Positions 1-9,358 of a stretch of 64,000 nucleotides of DNA are shown one piece after another. The notes below the pieces were generated by a model that did not search any database, had not been told where the DNA came from, and saw only the letters and a program-made list of their open reading frames with translations. Both the position numbers and the translations under genes were made by a program. The DNA comes from Bacteroidales bacterium (lineage in GTDB: Bacteria; Bacteroidota; Bacteroidia; Bacteroidales; UBA932), in contig SUYU01000012.1 in assembly GCA_015060245.1 (NCBI GenBank), forward strand, positions 1 through 64,000, written 5' to 3'. The first letter of the stretch is position 1. Each line of letters starts with the position of its first letter.

Positions 1-2
1 TT

Positions 3-77
3 AAAGACCTCTTTGCAAAACCTAACTACAATATTGTCAATGAACTGGATGGTTCTACCGAACCAAGTTTGTTTTAA
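3..77 (+). CDS. C-terminal end of an unidentified protein truncated by the window edge (…KDLFAKPNYNIVNELDGSTEPSLF*)
   Basis: Open frame from base 3 to TAA at 75-77, followed by hairpin GTCCGG…CCGGAC at 99-118. Confidence 0.5.
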   Translation, partial: KDLFAKPNYNIVNELDGSTEPSLF

Positions 78-98
78 TTGTTAAACTTTATAATAATC

Positions 99-118
99 GT
101 CCGGAACTTTTACCGGAC
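99..118. terminator. Candidate terminator hairpin between convergent genes
   Basis: GTCCGG-AACTTTTA-CCGGAC between the end of the partial + CDS and the end of the - strand lipoprotein ORF. Confidence 0.4.
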
Positions 119-135
119 AGCAATGAATAACTTAT

Positions 136-1497
136 TTAATTTACTAAAACTTCATATCTGTCTGTGTGTACTACTTCTCCATGTGCATTGGAGATTGAAC
201 AATACACCAAATATACTCCTCCACGCCTGAATTTAATCTGTATTGTATTATTGGATTGGTTTAAAAATTCATAACGGTCTTCTTCTTGATCAGGAATACT
301 CCATGTGTACATTGCATAACTCATATTAGGTTCCATTGTGTAGGTATATGTACTACCTGTATTTACAACATCAGAACCTTGAATATACGGTAAACTATAA
401 TTTGTTCTATTATTTGGTTGGTATATAGATGGTACATTTGTTGGAGAATGTCTCACTAATGGCCCATTAGACCACTTTGAAATATAATAAGAATTGCTCT
501 GTTTTACAGCAGAGTGGTCTCCACCATATCCAACTATTGCTACATTAGAATTTGAGCGGAAATATAAATCATTTGTAGTGTAATATGCTACAGGATCATT
601 TATCCATACCAATTTTGATGAGGCCCATGCATACGCATGGCAATTATATTTTTGAGTTGCTGGTTCTAAGATTTCTACATTGTACCGACTGACATACCAA
701 TTGGTAATATAGTCTATACTATCTTGCTCCATTTCTGGAAATATTGTAAATGGTACTGTTTTTCCAAAAGGAGTTATTACAGAATTAAGTACTTCATCAT
801 TATCATTTGTTGTATTAGATGCTTTTGATATCAAATCATAACCAAAAAGTTTGGAATGTAGGTTGTTTATCCGGTGCTGTGGTATCAATCCGTTTTTTTT
901 AAGTTTTCTATTATTTATTTTATTTACAATAACAGATCTTAGTAAATCAATGGATTCCATGTCCATTTTCTCATAAAATTTGTCATTCTTTAATAGATTT
1001 TCGGCGAATGCTTCTATTAGTTGATAGTATACATTCTCCTTATTTATAGATGCATATGATTTTATTAAACATAATGGACCATCTTCCCTGTTCAACAATT
1101 CAGATAATACATTGAAATTTGTTATCATAAAATCAATTGCATAATCTTCGTCATTTGATAGTAAAAAGTCCAAATTTAATGGGTGGGTGAGACAAATGAG
1201 AGCCAACTCCATTGAAGGGATAGTTTTAAGTATTTTTTCAGGAATTTGGCATTTATTCATTTTGTTGTCTCCGCCTTCAATTGTTTTAAGAAATTCAGGT
1301 GTGATACCATTGTTTTCCCAGTATGTATCACCTAAATAAGTTGTAGAATGAATTGCTGTGGAATCACAAAATAAACTGCTTTTTGTGGATATAATTTCTC
1401 CATCATTAACACTAGCTTCATTAATACTATGAAGGCTTTCCTTGGAACATGCTGCGAATAATACTGCAACTAAAGTAAAAAGTAAAATCTTTTTCAT
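136..1497 (-). CDS. Secreted lipoprotein with cysteine-peptidase/amidase-like NCHAYAW…GGDHSA motifs and C-terminal PKD/Ig-like segment
   Basis: 453 aa ORF; lipobox LFAAC; YNCHAYAW and DHSAV motifs; C-terminal YTWSIP…GGVYLVYCSISNAHG looks PKD/Ig-like. Confidence 0.65.
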   Translation of the reverse strand: MKKILLFTLVAVLFAACSKESLHSINEASVNDGEIISTKSSLFCDSTAIHSTTYLGDTYWENNGITPEFLKTIEGGDNKMNKCQIPEKILKTIPSMELALICLTHPLNLDFLLSNDEDYAIDFMITNFNVLSELLNREDGPLCLIKSYASINKENVYYQLIEAFAENLLKNDKFYEKMDMESIDLLRSVIVNKINNRKLKKNGLIPQHRINNLHSKLFGYDLISKASNTTNDNDEVLNSVITPFGKTVPFTIFPEMEQDSIDYITNWYVSRYNVEILEPATQKYNCHAYAWASSKLVWINDPVAYYTTNDLYFRSNSNVAIVGYGGDHSAVKQSNSYYISKWSNGPLVRHSPTNVPSIYQPNNRTNYSLPYIQGSDVVNTGSTYTYTMEPNMSYAMYTWSIPDQEEDRYEFLNQSNNTIQIKFRRGGVYLVYCSISNAHGEVVHTDRYEVLVN

Positions 1498-1748
1498 AAA
1501 ATGGGTCTTTAAAAAAATAATATAAAGTAGATTTTATTTTCAATTTCTGGACGTAAAGTCCCATAGCGTTAGCAAAGTTAGGCATTATATTTATAATATC
1601 CAAAAATAAGACCTCATACCTTAATTTTTAACACATTGTCAATCAGGATGGTACAAAATGGAAATATAATACCTTGTTTTATCTGTGCCGTCAGGCAAAA
1701 GATTGTGGAGATTTGTTATCTTTGCGCCCTGTTTGTAAAACTGGTTTT

Positions 1749-2549
1749 ATGAGTGTGGAGAATAAAAAGATAGAGTCGCTCTTTTTTGACATTGACGGTA
1801 CGCTTGTGAGTTTCAAGACCCATGAGGTACCTGAATCTACAAAGAGGGCAATAAGGGAGTTGCGGGCCAAAGGTGTGAAGGTATTTGTGGCTACCGGCAG
1901 GATGCTCTCAATGCTGGAGGTGTTGAGTGATATTGAGTTTGATGGTTTCATTACATACAATGGCGGATGTTGCGTGGATGGCAATTTGAATGAGATATTC
2001 AGCCATCCCATTCCGGTGGAGCAACTCAAGGCTCTGGAAGAGCACCTTAAGAGAGATCATTTTCCGGTTTCGTACATGAGGAAAGATGGCATGTATGTGA
2101 ACGAACTGGCGCAGATTGTAAGGAATGTTGCGGAGCATGTGAATGTTGAGCCTCCGATTGTAATGGAGCCTGCAGAAGTGATAAAGGAACCTGTTTACCA
2201 GTTGTGCATATACCTGGAGGATGATGAAAAACTGCAGCAGATTCTCAAAGGTGTGCTTACAGATTGCATCTCCAACCGCTGGATATCATGGTTTGCCGAT
2301 GTAAATGTGAGGGGTGTGACAAAACAGTTGGGTATTGACAAGATACTGGAGCACTTCGGTTTGCCGCTTGAGACATCAATGGCATTCGGTGATGCCGGCA
2401 ATGATATTCCAATGATAAAGCATGCTGCTGTGGGCGTTGCCATGGGAAATTCATCTGACCAGGTCAAGCAGATTGCTGACTATGTGACAGAGAGTGTTGA
2501 TGATGATGGTGTATACAAGGCACTTCAGCACTTTGGTTTGCTGCAGTAG
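1749..2549 (+). CDS. Cof-type HAD-superfamily hydrolase
   Basis: FFDIDGTLVS, VFVATGR and GDAGNDIPMIKHA motifs. The ORF track starts at 1674; in-frame ATG at 1749 is more plausible. Confidence 0.85.
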   Translation: MSVENKKIESLFFDIDGTLVSFKTHEVPESTKRAIRELRAKGVKVFVATGRMLSMLEVLSDIEFDGFITYNGGCCVDGNLNEIFSHPIPVEQLKALEEHLKRDHFPVSYMRKDGMYVNELAQIVRNVAEHVNVEPPIVMEPAEVIKEPVYQLCIYLEDDEKLQQILKGVLTDCISNRWISWFADVNVRGVTKQLGIDKILEHFGLPLETSMAFGDAGNDIPMIKHAAVGVAMGNSSDQVKQIADYVTESVDDDGVYKALQHFGLLQ

Positions 2550-2653
2550 TGCTGTCAATTTGTCGGGAAAAGCAGTTGGCAAATAAATTGTAACTATATT
2601 TGCGGCCTTGAAAAATGGCAGTTTAAAGTGAAAAATAGAAAAATATTATAGTT

Positions 2654-3277
2654 ATGTCAGAAAAAAAGGATATCAATAAAGAGGTTAAGGAAGAGATAAA
2701 AGAGGAAGTGAAGGATCAGGCCTGCGATGTGCAGGAAAAGCCTGAGGAAGAGAAGGCAGTGGATGAAACAGCCGGTGAGGCAGCCGCAGAGCCGCAGCAG
2801 GAGCCAAGTGAGGAAGAGAAGATGGTAAAAAGAGTGGAGGAGGCAGAGGCCAAGGCTGCGGAGGCTACTGACAAATATGTCAGGATGGCGGCAGAGTTTG
2901 ACAATTTCAGGAGAAGGACAGCAAAGGAGAGGATTGAGTTGATTTCTACAGCAGGAGAGGATGTAATCAAGGGGCTTCTTCCAATTCTTGATGATTGTGA
3001 GAGGGCTCTTCAGGTTTTGCACCAGTCAAGCGATTCTGCTGCAGCCATTGAGGGTACAGAGTTGATTTATACCAAATTGATGAACTTTTTGAAGGGCAGG
3101 GGTCTTGCTGTAATTGAGGCAAAGGATAAGGAACTTGATACAGAGTTCCATGAGGCGGTTGCCCAGTTCCCTGTCGAAGAGAAGGAGAAGAAAAACAAGA
3201 TTATAGATGTGGTCCAGCAGGGCTATATGCTTAACGGCAAGGTAATCCGTTATGCAAAGGTTGTTGTTGGAATGTAG
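2654..3277 (+). CDS. grpE: Nucleotide exchange factor GrpE
   Basis: AAEFDNFRRRTAKER and QQGYMLNGKVIRYAKVVVG signatures; followed by dnaJ. Confidence 0.95.
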   Translation: MSEKKDINKEVKEEIKEEVKDQACDVQEKPEEEKAVDETAGEAAAEPQQEPSEEEKMVKRVEEAEAKAAEATDKYVRMAAEFDNFRRRTAKERIELISTAGEDVIKGLLPILDDCERALQVLHQSSDSAAAIEGTELIYTKLMNFLKGRGLAVIEAKDKELDTEFHEAVAQFPVEEKEKKNKIIDVVQQGYMLNGKVIRYAKVVVGM

Positions 3278-3310
3278 TTTTGGGAAGTTTTGTCTTAGGA
3301 GAAAAGATAT

Positions 3311-4468
3311 ATGGCAAAGAGAGATTATTATGAGGTCTTGGGAGTTGAGAAGTCTGCATCGGCAGATGAAATCAAGAAGGCCTACAGAAAAATGGCAATA
3401 AAGTATCATCCCGACAAAAATCCGGGAGATAAGGAGGCTGAAGAGAAGTTCAAGGAGGCCGCTGAGGCTTATGATGTTTTGAGCAATCCTGAGAAGAAGC
3501 AGCGTTATGACCAGTTCGGACATGCCGGAATGGGTGGCGCAGCGAGCGGCGGATTTGGCGGCGGATTCTCAATGGAGGATATATTCAGCCAGTTCGGTGA
3601 TATTTTCGGCGGCCATTTTGGAGGCGGCTTTGGAGGCTTCGGTGGCTTTGGCGGCGGAGGCAGAGCCAACAGGGTGCAGCGTGGAAGCGATATAAGGATA
3701 CGAGTGAAACTTACCCTCAAGGAGGTTGTGCATGGTGTTGAGAAGAAGGTGAGAATCAACAAGATGGTACAGTGCAGCGAGTGTCATGGAAAGGGTGCTG
3801 TATCAGATGCCGACATCAAGACATGCGATACATGCCACGGCAGTGGTGTAGTTACCAAAGTCGTTCAGACAATGTTCGGACAGATGCAGAGCCAGGGTGT
3901 ATGTCCAACCTGTAACGGCGAGGGCAAGAAGATTGTAAATCCTTGCAGCAAATGTGGTGGAACCGGTCTTGTAAAGGATTCTGAGGAGATTTCATTCAAG
4001 ATTCCTGCTGGAGTGGCACAGGGAATGCAACTTACTGTGCAGGGCAAGGGAAATGCTGCAAAAAGCGGCGGCATAAATGGTGATCTGCTTGTGGTCATAG
4101 AGGAGGTTGAGGACAAGGAACTCCAAAGAGACGGCAATGACTTGATATACTCTCTATTTATAAGTGTCCCTGATGCAATTCTCGGTACAACTGCGGAGAT
4201 CCCTGCTGTCGACGGCAAACTCAAGATAAAGATCGAACCGGGAACCCAGTCGGGCAAGATGTTGAGGTTGAGAGGCAAGGGCGTTCCCGACATCAACGGA
4301 TACGGTTCAGGTGACCTGCTTGTTTATGTGCAGGTATGGATTCCAAAGAGCACGACATCAGAGGAGAGGAAACTGGTTGAGAAACTCAAGGATTCTGCCA
4401 ATTTCTCACCTAAGCCAAACAACGACGACAAGAACTTCTTTGACAGGATAAAGAAGATGTTCAGTTAA
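3311..4468 (+). CDS. dnaJ: Molecular chaperone DnaJ
   Basis: J domain with HPD (YHPDKNPGD), G/F-rich region, four CxxCxGxG-type zinc motifs. Confidence 0.97.
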   Translation: MAKRDYYEVLGVEKSASADEIKKAYRKMAIKYHPDKNPGDKEAEEKFKEAAEAYDVLSNPEKKQRYDQFGHAGMGGAASGGFGGGFSMEDIFSQFGDIFGGHFGGGFGGFGGFGGGGRANRVQRGSDIRIRVKLTLKEVVHGVEKKVRINKMVQCSECHGKGAVSDADIKTCDTCHGSGVVTKVVQTMFGQMQSQGVCPTCNGEGKKIVNPCSKCGGTGLVKDSEEISFKIPAGVAQGMQLTVQGKGNAAKSGGINGDLLVVIEEVEDKELQRDGNDLIYSLFISVPDAILGTTAEIPAVDGKLKIKIEPGTQSGKMLRLRGKGVPDINGYGSGDLLVYVQVWIPKSTTSEERKLVEKLKDSANFSPKPNNDDKNFFDRIKKMFS

Positions 4469-4509
4469 TCGGTTGCGGTTATAATCTAACTTTAGGAGAA
4501 TTACATTAG

Positions 4510-6276
4510 ATGAAGAGAAGATACATAAATCTTGTTGCAGAAAGGAGAGCGGCCTGTGGGTTGCTCCCTTTTGTTTTATTTATGCTATGCCTTAATTTTT
4601 TTCCCTCTATGGCAAAGGCGCAGCAAAGGGATCTGCAGATTGCAGAGAGGGAGGCTGTTGAGAGCAGTGTTAATTTCAGATATCCGCTTGATGTGCCTAT
4701 GAGCCTGTCGGGAGATTATGGGGAGTTGAGGGGCAACCATTTCCACAGCGGTATAGACTTTAGGGTAGGAGGTGTATCGGGCGCTCCGATATATGCGACT
4801 GAGAGAGGATATATATCAAAAATAACTGTCTCTCCAACCGGTTATGGCAATGCTCTGTACATTACTCATCCAAACGGATATGTTTCTGTTTATGGCCATT
4901 TGCAGAAATATGCCGATGAAATACAGAAGCATGTGGTGGCCAAACAGTATGAGAAGGAGAGTTTCAGGATAGACCTTGAGTTCACTCCCGAGGAGTTTCC
5001 AGTGGAGAAGGGTCAACTTGTGGCCTATGCCGGAAATACAGGCTCTTCGGGTGGTCCGCACCTGCATTTTGAGATTAGAAATGGAGAGAATGTGCCGTTG
5101 AGCGTATTGGAGCGCGATTATGTGACTGCTGTAGACAATATGGATCCTGTGCTCAATAGAGTAGATTTTTACGGTTATGTAAATGTATTTGGTGCGCCCC
5201 GTACCTTCAGGGTTCTGCGTCCGAGGGATGCAAATGCGGCAATTGCAGTTCCACAATACTTTTATGTGGCAATTGATGCCATAGACAAGATGGAGGGAAC
5301 TCATGCAAAACTTGCAGTAAACGAGTATAAGGTGTATCTCGACTCTGATCTTGTGTACCATCTGACAATTGGGGAGGTGCCGTTTGAGGAGTCAAAATAT
5401 ATCAACTCCCTTATAGAGTATTCGCGCAGGTTCAACGAACGCAAGTCTGCAATAAAGACATATGTTGAACCGGGCAATCTGCTCTCTTACAAGATAGAGC
5501 GCAAGAATGACGGAATTCTCTTCCTGCCAGATACGCTGCCGCATAAGGTGAAGATTGAACTGCTCGACTATAAGAAGAACAGATTTTCAAAGACTTATAC
5601 TGTAAAGAGAGACGATTCGTTGTACATCGATAAAATAAAGGCGAGACCGCAGGGTACACATATGGCGTGGCACATGGCCAATGTTTATGAGCGTGGAGGC
5701 TTCAGAATCTCAATTCCGCCTGCATCGCTCTACAGAAACATCTATTTCCAGTTGGACAGTGCAGAGAGCAGAATTACCCCATTTGCACCTGTGTGGAGAG
5801 TTCATACAGGTGAAGTTCCGCTCCATTCGGGAGCCACAATCCAGATTGCCTATTCGGGTCCCGACAGCCTCGCTTCCAAGGCTCTCATTGCCTCTTGCGG
5901 AGCAAACGGACGCCTTTACGGAATTGGCGGCAGGTATGAGAATGGGGTTGTAAAGGCAAAAATTTCAACATTCGGAAACTATACCATTGCACTGGATCAG
6001 GATGCTCCCGAGATAATTCCAAACTTCAAGAATGGTGCGGTGCTCAGAGGCAATGCCGTTTCGTTTGTAATAAGGGACCGGTTGTCGGGAATAGGCAGTT
6101 ACAGGGTAGAGATAGACGGTCATTGGGTCTTGGCCCGTTTTGATGCCAAGACAGCACGCCTGACCGTTCCGCTTAAGGAGGCAAAGATAAAGAGAGGCAT
6201 TACACACAAACTCCAGATTACTGTAGTTGACAATAAAGGAAACCAAACTGTTGTAAAGAGAAATTTTAAATGGTAA
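4510..6276 (+). CDS. M23 family peptidoglycan metallopeptidase-like protein
   Basis: HFHSGIDFRVGG, YGHLQKY and GPHLHFEIR motifs. Confidence 0.85.
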   Translation: MKRRYINLVAERRAACGLLPFVLFMLCLNFFPSMAKAQQRDLQIAEREAVESSVNFRYPLDVPMSLSGDYGELRGNHFHSGIDFRVGGVSGAPIYATERGYISKITVSPTGYGNALYITHPNGYVSVYGHLQKYADEIQKHVVAKQYEKESFRIDLEFTPEEFPVEKGQLVAYAGNTGSSGGPHLHFEIRNGENVPLSVLERDYVTAVDNMDPVLNRVDFYGYVNVFGAPRTFRVLRPRDANAAIAVPQYFYVAIDAIDKMEGTHAKLAVNEYKVYLDSDLVYHLTIGEVPFEESKYINSLIEYSRRFNERKSAIKTYVEPGNLLSYKIERKNDGILFLPDTLPHKVKIELLDYKKNRFSKTYTVKRDDSLYIDKIKARPQGTHMAWHMANVYERGGFRISIPPASLYRNIYFQLDSAESRITPFAPVWRVHTGEVPLHSGATIQIAYSGPDSLASKALIASCGANGRLYGIGGRYENGVVKAKISTFGNYTIALDQDAPEIIPNFKNGAVLRGNAVSFVIRDRLSGIGSYRVEIDGHWVLARFDAKTARLTVPLKEAKIKRGITHKLQITVVDNKGNQTVVKRNFKW

Positions 6277-6316
6277 CTTTACAGCCATAACAGTAAAAAA
6301 ACAAACTTCAACAGAT

Positions 6317-7468
6317 ATGGAAAGCACAACTTCTACCGGAAAAGTAATTGATATTGAAAAAGGTATTAAAGTAATAGGCCTTATGTCGGGCACTTCACTT
6401 GACGGCCTTGACATTTGTTATGTAAACTTCAGATATGACAAGGATGGAAATGACGGGGCTGGCAAATGGCATTATGAGATAATCAAGGCAGAAGATGATG
6501 GCTATCCGCAGCCGTTGAAGGAAAAATTGGGCAATGCACAGAATATGAATGCCCTTGATTACGCATTGCTCCATTCTGATTACGGCATATATTTGGGTGA
6601 GCGTGTAAAGGCCTTTATGGAGAGGAACGGTGCAACACCGCATATCATTGCTTCTCATGGCCAGACGGTTTTCCATCAGCCCTCAATAAGGTTTACATCG
6701 CAGATAGGCTCAGGCGCAGGAATTGCTGCAGAGACCGGTGTTGATTGTGTATGTGACTTCAGGACCACAGATGTTGCCCTTTACGGCCAGGGAGCACCGC
6801 TTGTTCCAATTGGTGACCGCAACCTCTTCTCGGATTTTGATTATTGCCTGAATATGGGCGGCTTCTCAAATATATCTTCAGAGAGCATTGCAGTTGGAGA
6901 GGATGGCCGTAAAACAGCCACACGCGTTGCCTACGACATCTCTCCGGTAAATTACGTACTTAACCATTATACCAGAACCATTGGGCTTGAATATGATAAG
7001 GATGGCGAGATGGCACGCAAGGGAACTGTTTGTGGAGAGTTGCTTGAGAAATTGAACACTCTTGAGTTCTACTCCATGACCGGACCAAAATCGCTGGGCC
7101 GCGAGTGGGTAGAGTCAGATGTGCTTCCACTTATTGACTCTTTTGACCTTTCTCTTGACGACAAACTCGCAACATTCTGTGAGCATGTTGCTATGCAGAT
7201 TTCAAAACATATAAAGGGCGGCAAGGTGCTTCTTACCGGAGGCGGAGCGTTGAACAAATACCTTGTGGAGCGTATGCAGGCTGCAGCCCCGCAATGCCAA
7301 TATTTTGTTCCCGACAGGCAGACTGTAAACTTTAAGGAGGCACTTATCTTTGCATTCCTTGGTGCACTTTATATAGCGGATATGCCAAACTGCATGAGTT
7401 CTGTAACAGGTGCCAGATACAACTGCATAGGAGGTGCACTATACAAGGCCGGAGGAACTGCCAAGTAA
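6317..7468 (+). CDS. anmK: Anhydro-N-acetylmuramic acid kinase
   Basis: VIGLMSGTSLDGLD, IASHGQTVFHQP, QGAPLVPIGD, LLTGGGALN motifs. Confidence 0.93.
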   Translation: MESTTSTGKVIDIEKGIKVIGLMSGTSLDGLDICYVNFRYDKDGNDGAGKWHYEIIKAEDDGYPQPLKEKLGNAQNMNALDYALLHSDYGIYLGERVKAFMERNGATPHIIASHGQTVFHQPSIRFTSQIGSGAGIAAETGVDCVCDFRTTDVALYGQGAPLVPIGDRNLFSDFDYCLNMGGFSNISSESIAVGEDGRKTATRVAYDISPVNYVLNHYTRTIGLEYDKDGEMARKGTVCGELLEKLNTLEFYSMTGPKSLGREWVESDVLPLIDSFDLSLDDKLATFCEHVAMQISKHIKGGKVLLTGGGALNKYLVERMQAAAPQCQYFVPDRQTVNFKEALIFAFLGALYIADMPNCMSSVTGARYNCIGGALYKAGGTAK

Positions 7469-7621
7469 TGGTTGCCTGAGGGATCCGGCAATTAGATATT
7501 CAGACCTGAATGTTCAGATACAACTGGGGGTGAAGATATGTGCCTGGCAGATGCATAAGAGTCCAATCAGGTAGCCCAAAATGCGGATTGTGAAATATTT
7601 TTCAAAAAAATCTAAAATATT

Positions 7622-7652
7622 TTTGGTAAATGAAAAATAATATCTACATTTG
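7622..7652 (+). promoter_or_regulatory. Bacteroidetes housekeeping promoter upstream of rplS
   Basis: TTTG (7622-7625), N19, TACATTTG (7645-7652): matches the Bacteroides TTTG/TAnnTTTG consensus. Confidence 0.75.
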
Positions 7653-7745
7653 CACTCCCAAAAAATAACAAAGCAACCTCTTACAAGCACCTGAAATATG
7701 GTTTTTTTAAAAGGTGTAATGTTGCCACTAAAAACATTTAAAGAG

Positions 7746-8120
7746 ATGGATTTAATTAAGATTGCAGAGCAGGCATTTGCAGGCGAACAAAAAAATTTCC
7801 CTCAATTTAGAGCTGGTGACACTATCACCGTTACTTACAAAATCAAAGAGGGTGACAAAGAGAGACTACAGAAATTCCGCGGTGTAGTTATCCAAATCAG
7901 CGGAACAGGTTCAACAAGAACATTCACCATCAGAAAGATGTCTAATGGTGTTGGTGTAGAGAGAATTTTCCCATTCGCTTCACCGTTCATTGAGTCAATT
8001 GAGTTCAACAAGGCTGGTAAAGTTCGTAGAGCAAGAATTTTCTACCTAAGAAAACTAACAGGTAAGAAGGCTCGTATCAAAGAGAGAACTTTCGTAGCAA
8101 AAACAGATAAGGCTGAGTAA
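7746..8120 (+). CDS. rplS: 50S ribosomal protein L19
   Basis: FRAGDTITVTYKIKEGDKERLQKFRGVVI and GVGVERIFPFASPFI; likely start at 7746 rather than 7698. Confidence 0.96.
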   Translation: MDLIKIAEQAFAGEQKNFPQFRAGDTITVTYKIKEGDKERLQKFRGVVIQISGTGSTRTFTIRKMSNGVGVERIFPFASPFIESIEFNKAGKVRRARIFYLRKLTGKKARIKERTFVAKTDKAE

Positions 8121-8134
8121 TTTCTCAGCATTCC

Positions 8135-8208
8135 GGCCCCGTAGCTCAACTGAATAGAGCATTTGACTACGGATCAAAAGGTTACAGGTTTGAATCCTGT
8201 CGGGGTCA
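8135..8208 (+). tRNA. tRNA-Arg (anticodon ACG)
   Basis: Cloverleaf: acceptor GGCCCCG/CGGGGTC, anticodon arm TTTGA-CTACGGA-TCAAA, T arm with GGTTTGAATCC. Confidence 0.93.
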
Positions 8209-8210
8209 CA

Positions 8211-8243
8211 AAAAAGCATCCAATTTTGGATGCTTTTTTTGTT
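8211..8243 (+). terminator. Rho-independent terminator after tRNA-Arg
   Basis: AAAAAAGCATCC-AATTTT-GGATGCTTTTTTT hairpin with T tract. Confidence 0.85.
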
Positions 8244-8292
8244 TTATTTTATAACTTTATAAGTTTTTTTGATGTTATTAACATCAAAAATT

Positions 8293-8505
8293 ATGAATAA
8301 TAAAGATCAGGACATAGCATACTTTATATCATTTTGTATTGAGCAATACAAGAAAGCTAAGGATTTGTCGGGAGGAGAGGTCCTGGATATATTTGTAAAA
8401 TTTGGTGTTCTGGATTATCTGAAAGATCATTTTGATATTCTACATACGCAAAGTTATCAGTGGTTGCTGGAAGATATAGATGAATTTATTGAGAAGAGGA
8501 GGTAG
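8293..8505 (+). CDS. DUF3791-like small protein, first gene of a putative toxin-antitoxin-like cassette
   Basis: ISFCIEQYKKAKDLSGGEVLDIFVKFGVLDYLKDHFDILHTQSYQWLLEDIDEFI resembles DUF3791 as recalled; ORF track starts at 8269, probable start 8293. Confidence 0.65.
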   Translation: MNNKDQDIAYFISFCIEQYKKAKDLSGGEVLDIFVKFGVLDYLKDHFDILHTQSYQWLLEDIDEFIEKRR

Positions 8506-8508
8506 GAT

Positions 8509-8994
8509 ATGAAAATTTATCATGGGAGTTTGGACATTGTAAAAGCCCCTGAAATTCGCAAACCCAACAGAACTTTAGATTATGGAGTTGGCTTCTATGC
8601 AACATCCTCATATGATCAGGCAGTTTCTTGGGTGAAGCGTAGAATGGCTGAAAGTAAATCAGACAGTGGTTATATTAACATTTATGAATATGACCAAAAA
8701 GAGAAAAGTAATTTGAATATTCTCTTTTTTGATGGACCTTCAGAAGAATGGGTTGACTTTGTGATGAGTAATCGTACTATTAAAAATTTTACCCACGATT
8801 ATGATGTAGTTTATGGGCCGGTTGCAAATGATAGAGTTTATGCTGCATTTGCTCTCTATGAGGGAAGATTGATTGATAAGGCAACTCTTATTAAAGAGCT
8901 TAAAACATATAAACTTGTTGACCAGTTTTTATTTCATACTGAGCGTTCTCTTAAATTATTGAATTTTATACAAGCGGAGGAGGTAAAATTATGA
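8509..8994 (+). CDS. DUF3990-like protein, ADP-ribosyltransferase-like fold predicted
   Basis: IYHGSLDIVKAPEIRKPNRTLDYGVGFYATSSYDQAVSW and YDVVYGPVANDRVY; AGGAGGT at 8497-8503 upstream. Confidence 0.7.
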   Translation: MKIYHGSLDIVKAPEIRKPNRTLDYGVGFYATSSYDQAVSWVKRRMAESKSDSGYINIYEYDQKEKSNLNILFFDGPSEEWVDFVMSNRTIKNFTHDYDVVYGPVANDRVYAAFALYEGRLIDKATLIKELKTYKLVDQFLFHTERSLKLLNFIQAEEVKL

Positions 8995-9224
8995 TGAACC
9001 TGAATATTACTCAAGATAATTTATATCTGCTTCTCCCTTCCAAAATCAGTTGGTTGGCAATGTTGATGGTGGAGGATAAAGGGGTTTCTATAACTGAAGC
9101 TATAGAAACTCTTTATAAGTCTGACCTGTACAAGCAATTGGAGAAGGAAGAGACTAAATTGTGGCATTTGGGACCAGTTGCATTATATGAGTCCCTTTAT
9201 TCAAGTAAACTCCAGTGTAAATAA
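8991..9224 (+). CDS. Small protein, third gene of the DUF3990-like cassette
   Basis: ATGA start/stop overlap with the DUF3990-like gene; AGGAGGT at 8978-8984; conserved-looking DLYKQLEKEETKLWHLGPVALYESL. Confidence 0.6.
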   Translation: MMNLNITQDNLYLLLPSKISWLAMLMVEDKGVSITEAIETLYKSDLYKQLEKEETKLWHLGPVALYESLYSSKLQCK

Positions 9225-9358
9225 TATGATTAAAATCAGCAGAAAGTTTATTTTTGGGTTAGGTTAATATAATAAGATTTAATTATTGGAATGGCGAAGC
9301 CCCAATCCTGTTTCCAACAGGACTGCCCGACCCCAAATCCTGAACTTTGTCAAGAATC

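Noticed and set aside
3505-3787. Proline-rich and other short ORFs within dnaJ
   Set aside because: Reverse or shifted frames of the DnaJ Gly/Phe-rich region.
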